Shown here: positions 58,675 through 64,000 of the stretch, piece after piece
How positions within the stretch are numbered: the first letter of the stretch is position 1
Layout of the letters: the number at the start of each line of letters is the position of its first letter
Assembly: GCF_016806695.1 (NCBI RefSeq)
Contig: NZ_WUED01000002.1
Span: forward strand, 82,703 to 146,702
DNA: 64,000 nt
Direction of reading: 5' to 3'
Source: Campylobacter bilis
GTDB lineage: Bacteria > Campylobacterota > Campylobacteria > Campylobacterales > Campylobacteraceae
The notes under the pieces: generated by a model
What the model was told of the DNA's origin: nothing
The model's input: only the letters and a program-made list of their open reading frames with translations
The model's database searches: none
Program-made: the position numbers and the translations under genes

Positions 58675-59634
58675 TTAAATCATAGAATTACTGATGATGT
58701 TTTGTGCTTTTTTTATAACTATTTTGGGATTTAAATCTTTCATGCATTTATGGTGTTTTAAAGGGCAAATTTTTTGCATACAGGGCATGCAATCGAGATT
58801 TAAATGGGCTAATTGTGCATTTTTGTTTTGCCATGGCGAGGTTTGGGTGAATTTTGTCGGGCCAAAAATAGCCACAGTTTTGACCTTGTAAACAGTGCTA
58901 ATATGCATAGGGCCACTATCATTTGTGATAAAAATATCACAAAAAGCAATGTTTTGACAAAGTGTTTTGATAGTAGTTTTATTGCAAAGATTTTTAACTT
59001 TGATGTTTTTTTCTTTTAGGATATTAAAAATTTCATCGCAAAGTTCTTGTTCGGTTTTACCTGCTCCAAAGATTAAAACTTCATGGGTTTTGGAAAAATT
59101 TAAAGCCACCTCAGCAAAATAATTTGCATCCCATCTTTTAGCACTTCCAAAACTAGCTCCTGGGTTTAGACCTAGGATTTTTTTGCCGTTTTTTAATACT
59201 AAAGGGCTTTGAAATTTTAATTTAAAAGGAAGTTTTAATGCTTGAGAGTTTATTTTATAATGAAGGGAATTTTCTATGAAATAAAGATATTTTAAAACTT
59301 GGTGTTCTTCTTTAAATCTATATTTATTAAAAAAATATCTTTGCTTGATTTTAAGCATGTGTAAAATGATCTTAGAAGATAAAGCTGATCTAAAAGAAAT
59401 GCCAAGGTCGATTTTACCTAATGTTTTGCGTAAGCTTAAAGCTTGTTTATAACGCGTTTTTTTTTCTTCTATAATGATTTGTGCATTGGGAAATTCTTTA
59501 AAAAGTGCTGTTGATGCTAAAGATCCATACAGTATAAAATGCGCGTTTTTAAAACGTTCATAAACTCCATATAAAGCTGCTGAAGCCATAACAGCATCGC
59601 CTAACCAAGTGGGAAGATGGATAAAAATTTTCAT
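58675..59634 (-). CDS. waaF: ADP-heptose:LPS heptosyltransferase II
   Basis: Adds the second heptose to the LOS inner core. 319 residues from ATG 59634 (MKIFIHLPTWLGDAVMASAAL), the standard length; the upstream extension is hydrophobic and out of family. GT9 motifs: LGLNPGASFGSAKRW and FITNDSGPMHISTVYKVKTVAIFGPT. In C. jejuni waaF normally abuts gmhA; here the sialic acid operon lies between them. Confidence 0.95.
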   Translation of the reverse strand: MKIFIHLPTWLGDAVMASAALYGVYERFKNAHFILYGSLASTALFKEFPNAQIIIEEKKTRYKQALSLRKTLGKIDLGISFRSALSSKIILHMLKIKQRYFFNKYRFKEEHQVLKYLYFIENSLHYKINSQALKLPFKLKFQSPLVLKNGKKILGLNPGASFGSAKRWDANYFAEVALNFSKTHEVLIFGAGKTEQELCDEIFNILKEKNIKVKNLCNKTTIKTLCQNIAFCDIFITNDSGPMHISTVYKVKTVAIFGPTKFTQTSPWQNKNAQLAHLNLDCMPCMQKICPLKHHKCMKDLNPKIVIKKAQNIISNSMI

Positions 59635-59692
59635 AAATTTCCTAAATTTTAATAAAATCTTTATTATTATTTTAGCAAAAAATAGGAAAAAT

Positions 59693-60517
59693 ATGCCACA
59701 ACTTTCTATCATAATACCGCTTTTTAATTCTCAAGCTTTCATTACAAGAGCTTTGCAAAGCTGTATCCATCAAAGTTTAAAAGATATTGAAATTTTAGTA
59801 ATTGATGATAAGAGTGAGGATGAGAGTTTTAAAATGGCTTTAAAAATGGCTAAAAAAGATCAAAGAATAAAACTTTTTAAAAATGATAAAAATCGCGGTA
59901 CCTTTACTAGTAGGAATTTAGGAGTTTTAAGAGCAAATTCACCTTTTTTGATCTTTTTAGACAGTGATGATTTTTTAAATTTAAAAGCTTGTGAGTTAGC
60001 TTTAGCTAAGATGAAAGAAGGGTTTGATTTATTGTGTTTTGATGCTTATGTGCATAGGGTTAAAACCAAACAATTTTATCGTTTTAAGCAAGATGAGGTT
60101 TTCACCCAGCAGGGATTTTTAGAATTTTTAAGCAAACAAAGGCATTTTTGTTGGTCGGTTTGGGCAAAATGCTTTAAGCAAGATTTGGTTTTAAAAAGCT
60201 TTGAAAAAATTGATATTTATGAGAATTTAAGCTATGGCGAAGATGTGCTTTTTTGCTATATGAATTTCATGCTTTGTGAAAAAATAGGTATTTTTAAACA
60301 GTGTATTTATTATTATGAATTTAATGAAAAAGGCAGGTATGAAAACAAAAATAGAGAAATTTTATGGCAAAATTGTAAGGATAAACAAAAAAGCAATGAT
60401 CTTATAAAAAAACTTTCTTTAGATTATAAAAAGGATGCATTTCATGAAAGATTGTTTGAGGTTTTGGAAAAAGAAAATATGAATTTAAAAAAGAGAATCA
60501 ATGAAACAAGAAGTTAG
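59693..60517 (+). CDS. Family 2 glycosyltransferase (LOS outer core)
   Basis: 274 residues from ATG 59693 (MPQLSIIIPLFNSQAFITRAL). GT-A fold: ALQSCIHQSLKDIEILVIDDKSEDES, then the DXD-type FLDSDDFLNLKACE, and SVWAKCFKQDLV. Similar to C. jejuni LOS transferases of the CgtB/Cj1136-1138 kind, so a hexosyltransferase is likely; the linkage cannot be told. Divergent from waaF with 58 bp between them. Confidence 0.85.
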   Translation: MPQLSIIIPLFNSQAFITRALQSCIHQSLKDIEILVIDDKSEDESFKMALKMAKKDQRIKLFKNDKNRGTFTSRNLGVLRANSPFLIFLDSDDFLNLKACELALAKMKEGFDLLCFDAYVHRVKTKQFYRFKQDEVFTQQGFLEFLSKQRHFCWSVWAKCFKQDLVLKSFEKIDIYENLSYGEDVLFCYMNFMLCEKIGIFKQCIYYYEFNEKGRYENKNREILWQNCKDKQKSNDLIKKLSLDYKKDAFHERLFEVLEKENMNLKKRINETRS

Positions 60518-61334
60518 TAGTTTTTGGTACACGCCTAAGGGTTTTGCAGACATAGGATTAATGGAGATTTTAGCTATAAAGTCTTTTATAGCCAATGGTT
60601 ATAGATTTGTTTTATACACTTATAATTTTAATGATAAAATTTTTAAAAAACTAGATGATTTGTTTGATGATTTTAAATTAAAAGATGCAAATGAAATAAT
60701 ACCTTTTAAAGATTATTTTAAGGATGATAGAGGTATGGGAGTGGCTGCTTTTTCTGATTATTTTAGATTTAATCTTCTTTATCAGGGGGGGGGTATATGG
60801 GCAGATCTTGATATGGTTTGTTTAAATTATGGGGATTTAAAGCAAGAATATATTTTTTCTCAAGAAATTGATGAAGATGAGAATAAGCCAAGGATTACAA
60901 CTTCATTTTTAAAATTTCCTAAAAATTCAGAATTTGGGAAAAATCTTGTACAAGAATCGCAAAAAATTATCGCTGGAAGAAAAATAGTTCCTTGGGGTAT
61001 TATAGGTCCTTGGTTCTTAGCAAAACAAGTAAAAAAGCATAATTTGGAAAATTTTGCCTGGGATTATAAGCAAACTTGTCAAATTCCTTGGAGTAAAACT
61101 AAGGATTTTATCAACAAAAATGCAATTTTTGATGCGACTAGACCTTTTATGCATTTATTTGCTGAGACTTGGAGAGCTAATAAAATGGATAAAAATTATT
61201 TTTATAAAGAAGGAATTTATGCTAATTTGTTAGCCAAATATCAAATCTATGATTTGCTAGACATTATAGCTTATTCTAAGAAAAATTCTTTTTTAAGATT
61301 TATAGATAAGCTTAAATATAAATTAAAAATTTAA
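60501..61334 (+). CDS. GT32-type (DXD) glycosyltransferase with in-frame G8 tract
   Basis: 277 residues. The pattern FWYTPKGFADIGLMEILAIKSF, then AAFSDYFRFNLLYQGGGIWADLDMVCL with the DXD motif DLD, and WGIIGPWFLAKQVKKH, is that of the Gly_transf_sug/GT32 family (for example alpha-1,4-galactosyl- or similar transferases). The codons for QGGG are a G8 tract at 60786-60793, so the gene is on in this sequence. Starts inside the preceding gene (17 bp overlap). Confidence 0.87.
   Translation: MKQEVSSFWYTPKGFADIGLMEILAIKSFIANGYRFVLYTYNFNDKIFKKLDDLFDDFKLKDANEIIPFKDYFKDDRGMGVAAFSDYFRFNLLYQGGGIWADLDMVCLNYGDLKQEYIFSQEIDEDENKPRITTSFLKFPKNSEFGKNLVQESQKIIAGRKIVPWGIIGPWFLAKQVKKHNLENFAWDYKQTCQIPWSKTKDFINKNAIFDATRPFMHLFAETWRANKMDKNYFYKEGIYANLLAKYQIYDLLDIIAYSKKNSFLRFIDKLKYKLKI
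60786..60793 (+). repeat. Poly-G tract (G8) in GT32 gene
   Basis: Eight G, in frame for the full 277-residue protein. Loss or gain of one G would truncate it just before the DXD motif. Confidence 0.85.
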
Positions 61335-61447
61335 GTGTTTATGGGAATGGTGTGGCTTTGATTTTATGTATCATGAGTATGAAATTTTTAGGAAAAATAA
61401 AGCTTGAAATTTATAATGCTTTCTAAATTATATTAAATTTGTTAGGC

Positions 61448-61453
61448 TATAAT
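61448..61453 (+). promoter_or_regulatory. Predicted -10 box upstream of the broken GT2 gene
   Basis: TATAAT (GGCTATAATTG) 18 bp before ATG 61471. The 136 bp between the GT32 gene and this one hold nothing else that I recognise. Confidence 0.4.
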
Positions 61454-61470
61454 TGTTTTTTATGATTATA

Positions 61471-62414
61471 ATGAGGATTAGGGTGGAAAATTCTTTAATT
61501 TCTATAATTTTGCCCACTTATAATGTGGAAAAATATATAGCAAAGGCCTTGCAAAGTTGTATTAATCAAAGTTTTAAAAATATAGAAATTATAGTTGTAG
61601 ATGATTGTGGAGATGATAAGAGTATTTTAATAGCAAAAGAATATGCTAAAAAAGATGCTAGGATTAAAATAATCCACAATAAACAAAATTTGCAGCTTCT
61701 TAAGGCAAGATAGAAGAGGTAAAAATAGCAAATTCACCTTATATAATGTTTTTAGATCCTGATGATTATCTTGAGTTTGATGCTTGTGAGAAAGCATATG
61801 ATTTTATTGCTTGGCATAAGGATATTGATATATTATTTTTCAATGCTATTGTTGAAGATGATAATGCCATTTATTATAGAAAATTTCATTTTGATTGTGG
61901 TTCTTATTATCGTAATGACTTTATACGAAAGCTTATATTAAATAAAAATTTATACTGGACCATATGGGCAAAGCTTATAAAAAAAGATTTGTATTTACAA
62001 GCCTATGCGAATTTAAATTTAAAAGAAGATCTTAAGCTTAATATGGCTGAAGATGTTTTATTATATTATCCTATGTTAAATAAGGCTGAAAAAATAGGAT
62101 ATTTAAACCAGAATTTGTATCATTATACAATTAATAGTAATTCTATTTGCAATGTCAAAGATAAAACTTTTATCCAAAAAAATATCAAAGACCAATATTT
62201 AGTTTTAGATTATTTAAAGCAAAATTATATTGCTAATAAGCATTGTGGGATTTTATATGTTTTCATTAAATATTTATTGCTTATACAGATTTATAAAATG
62301 AAAGAAAAAAATGTTCGAAGTTTTCTTATAAAATTAAATATTTTAGCTTTTAAAATTTTATTTAAATATAAAAAAATATTTCTTTTAAGAAAACATAGAA
62401 AATATTTTTTCTAA
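61471..62414 (+). pseudogene. Family 2 glycosyltransferase, one-base frameshift
   Basis: From ATG 61471: SLISIILPTYNVEKYIAKALQSCINQSF..., ending at TAG 61711-61713 after NLQLLKAR. One missing base there (AGATAGAAGAGG) would restore R-Y/x-EEVKIANSPYIMFLDPDDYLEFDACE and an open frame to 62414. The restored protein of about 314 residues resembles C. jejuni CgtB/Cj1136-type galactosyltransferases. The lesion is not in a homopolymer, so it is not phase-variable by slippage. The 3' end overlaps convergent cgtA by 30 bp. Confidence 0.82.
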
Positions 62415-63436
62415 AGATTTTTGAGAAATCATGCTAGGATCTATTCTTTTTTGAAGGAATTTAAGATGGTATTTTTGAAATTCTTCTAGACTTATCCAAT
62501 GATATTTTTTAACATCTTGCATTCTATGGGTTTTAAGAAAAGGGAAATGATAATTGTTTAATTCTGTTTTATAAAACATTCTATGCTTGATTTTTAGTTG
62601 CTCTAATGAGTAGATGTTTTCATGGTTTGTCGTTTTTGTTGCAAGATCCCAATTATTATGAGTTCTATCGATTAAAATTTCTTCCCAAGATAGTTTATGA
62701 TTATTTATAAGAAGGTAATCTCCTGGTTCTTTAAAGATCTGGCCATTATTGTCTTGACAGAGAAAAAAGTTATTATTAAAATAATGAATGTCAATTCTTG
62801 CATAGCTAAGCACGTCGTATTTGTGTTTAGGGATATAAAAACTTTTATAAAGTTTTTTAGCATCATAGTAATGATCAACATCGATTTTAATAAGCCATTC
62901 TCCTTGTGGTATAAAAGAAGCCACCCAATTATAATAAGAATAAAGCTTATTTTCTTCTTTTTGAGGGTTTTGTAACTGTATAGTATAAGGATATTTTTTA
63001 GGGATAAAGCTAGGGTATTGTTGGCAAAATTCTAAAATAATTTCTTCGCTTCCATCATCACAATCATTATAGCCTATAATACCTCTTTGTATAGCAGGCA
63101 AGATGCTTTCTAAGCAAGCTCTTAAGGTTAAAGCCTCGTTTTTTACCCTTATAAAAGCCCAAGGATTTAAAGCAGATTTAGGATCTTTAGCCCTTTGATC
63201 AAGATCGAAAAATCCCTGATGCATCGATCCCCCCCCCCATTAACTTTTTTATTTATTTTATAAAAATATTCATTATCATATAATTGTATTTTATTTAAAA
63301 TATTTTTGGGGATTTTAGTATCGACTTTTTCTAAAGGGATGGTTTTATTGTTTAAATTGTACCTTATTTTTTTTCTCCAAGAATTAATAGGTATAAATAA
63401 TACTAATAATTTTATAAACAAGTTTCTTATTTTCAA
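62385..63436 (-). pseudogene. cgtA: CgtA beta-1,4-GalNAc transferase, out of frame at a G10 tract (phase off)
   Basis: Adds GalNAc to sialylated galactose in ganglioside-like LOS. The upstream frame (LKIRNLFIKLLVLFIPINSWRKK... to INKKVNGGG) runs into the G10 tract at 63229-63238 and then reads DRCIRDFS to a stop near 63167. With 8 or 11 G it joins the C-terminal frame [71 protein letters not shown]. Using TTG 63436 as start and G8 gives 349 residues, close to the 347 or so of known CgtA. An ATG at 63523 is possible but would overlap the divergent lgtF. Confidence 0.88.
63229..63238 (-). repeat. Poly-G tract (G10 on minus strand) in cgtA
   Basis: Ten C on the plus strand. Known cgtA alleles in C. 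jejuni carry a phase-variable G tract at this place. Confidence 0.9.
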
Positions 63437-63488
63437 ATCTTTTTCACTTTCTATAGGGTATAATTTATAAAACCAAAAGAAAGTATAT

Positions 63489-64000
63489 ATGAATAATCCT
63501 TTAATTTCTATTATCATACCCATTTACAATGTTGCTTTTTATTTAAGAGAATGCCTTGATAGTGTCCTTGCACAAAGCTATACTAATTTAGACATTATTT
63601 TAGTTGATGATGGAAGTACTGATGGGAGTTTGGATATAGCGCTTGAGTATTTAAATAAGGATGCAAGAATATTTTTAATCTCTAAGGAAAATGCAGGTTT
63701 ATCTTCAGCTAGAAACACAGGCTTAGAGTTTTTAAAGGGTAGTGCTTTAAGATCTTTTTTCCAAGATAAAAAAGAAGAAAATATTATTTCTTTTTGTACA
63801 ACACATGGTTTTGATAAGGATACAAAAATCTTAAAAAAAGAAACTATAAAATCAACTTTTACCCTTATTCAAGAAAGATATATTAAAAGTTCTATAGAAA
63901 ATATTAATGATTTTATCATTCAAGAATTACCCCATGATGCTATCATACATTTTTTAGACAGTGATGATTATTTTTTAAACAATTGCATAGAACTTTGTAT
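63489..64000 (+). CDS. lgtF: Two-domain family 2 glycosyltransferase, LgtF-like, 3' end outside window
   Basis: Starts at ATG 63489 and is open to the window end (about 170 residues seen). MNNPLISIIIPIYNVAFYLRECLDSVLAQSYTNLDIILVDDGSTDGS is the GT2 nucleotide-binding part; ENAGLSSARNTGLEFLKGSALRSFF and the later DAIIHFLDSDDYFLNNCIELC give the DXD. The insertion between them (about residues 85-150) is what I remember in C. jejuni LgtF (Cj1135), the two-domain glucosyltransferase that puts glucose on both inner-core heptoses. Confidence 0.8.
   Translation, partial: MNNPLISIIIPIYNVAFYLRECLDSVLAQSYTNLDIILVDDGSTDGSLDIALEYLNKDARIFLISKENAGLSSARNTGLEFLKGSALRSFFQDKKEENIISFCTTHGFDKDTKILKKETIKSTFTLIQERYIKSSIENINDFIIQELPHDAIIHFLDSDDYFLNNCIELC

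Noticed and set aside
58640..58732. A 30-codon plus-strand ORF starting MLKFHCAMAKVLNH beside and antisense to the waaF 3' end
   Set aside because: No Shine-Dalgarno, overlaps a conserved gene on the other strand, and resembles nothing I know.

Overview
The window is a chromosomal segment of a thermotolerant Campylobacter of the C. jejuni/C. coli lineage. The evidence is very low GC, short intergenic gaps, TATAAT-type promoters without an obvious -35 box, and a gene order that follows (inverted) the stretch I remember in C. jejuni NCTC 11168 from about Cj1212 down to about Cj1135. Many proteins look clearly diverged from NCTC 11168, so this may be C. coli or a divergent C. jejuni. I cannot settle the species from memory.

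Region by region. 1-8.4 kb: YihY/Rbn-type membrane protein (5' end outside the window), a decayed comEC, a DedA protein, RNase Y, 5-formyl-THF cyclo-ligase, a TlpA-like thiol lipoprotein, FtsY, RadA and ATP synthase subunit a. 8.4-13.2 kb: a methionine block on the minus strand (luxS, then metQ-metE-metF). Its leader holds a promoter, a 10-codon Met/Cys-rich mini-ORF, a stem-loop and a 37-codon ORF coupled to metQ. 13.3-23.1 kb: gatB-gpsA-pyrC-like, a phosphate permease, a stand-alone inverse-autotransporter-like beta barrel, dctA, a gene-poor gap where C. jejuni carries the cet energy-taxis genes, and mnmG. 23.3-36.6 kb: petABC (cytochrome bc1), cfa, rpsB-tsf, a LolD-like ABC ATPase, fliR, an acidic protein, gmk, tatA, argS, an SMR pair, a YebC-family gene and a cyclophilin. 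36.8-44.1 kb: omp50, a small periplasmic protein, a cluster of pseudogenes (dedA paralogue with a G9 tract; both halves of a ThrE-like exporter), then metal homeostasis (zinc ribbon, CDF exporter, HMA protein, CopA). 44.1-51.1 kb: an orphan phage capsid pseudogene, dnaX, rho, the cbb3 assembly genes ccoI-ccoS and a small cytochrome c. 51.3-64 kb: heptose synthesis (gmhB-hldD-hldE-gmhA) leading into the lipooligosaccharide (LOS) locus.

The LOS locus is the most variable part. A cst-neuB-neuC-neuA operon for sialic acid synthesis and transfer lies between gmhA and waaF. The sialyltransferase has Asn51, the residue linked to bifunctional alpha-2,3/alpha-2,8 activity in Cst-II. cgtA (GalNAc transferase) is out of frame through a G10 tract, a GT32-type transferase has an in-frame G8 tract, and a GT2 gene is broken by a 1-base deletion. 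Together these predict a sialylated, GM3/GD3-like outer core with the GalNAc branch switched off in the sequenced state.

Gene decay is a second theme. comEC, a dedA paralogue and both ThrE-like genes each carry a lesion or several, and at least five lesions are not homopolymer slips, so assembly error alone is an unlikely explanation. No rRNA, tRNA, IS element or CRISPR array was seen.
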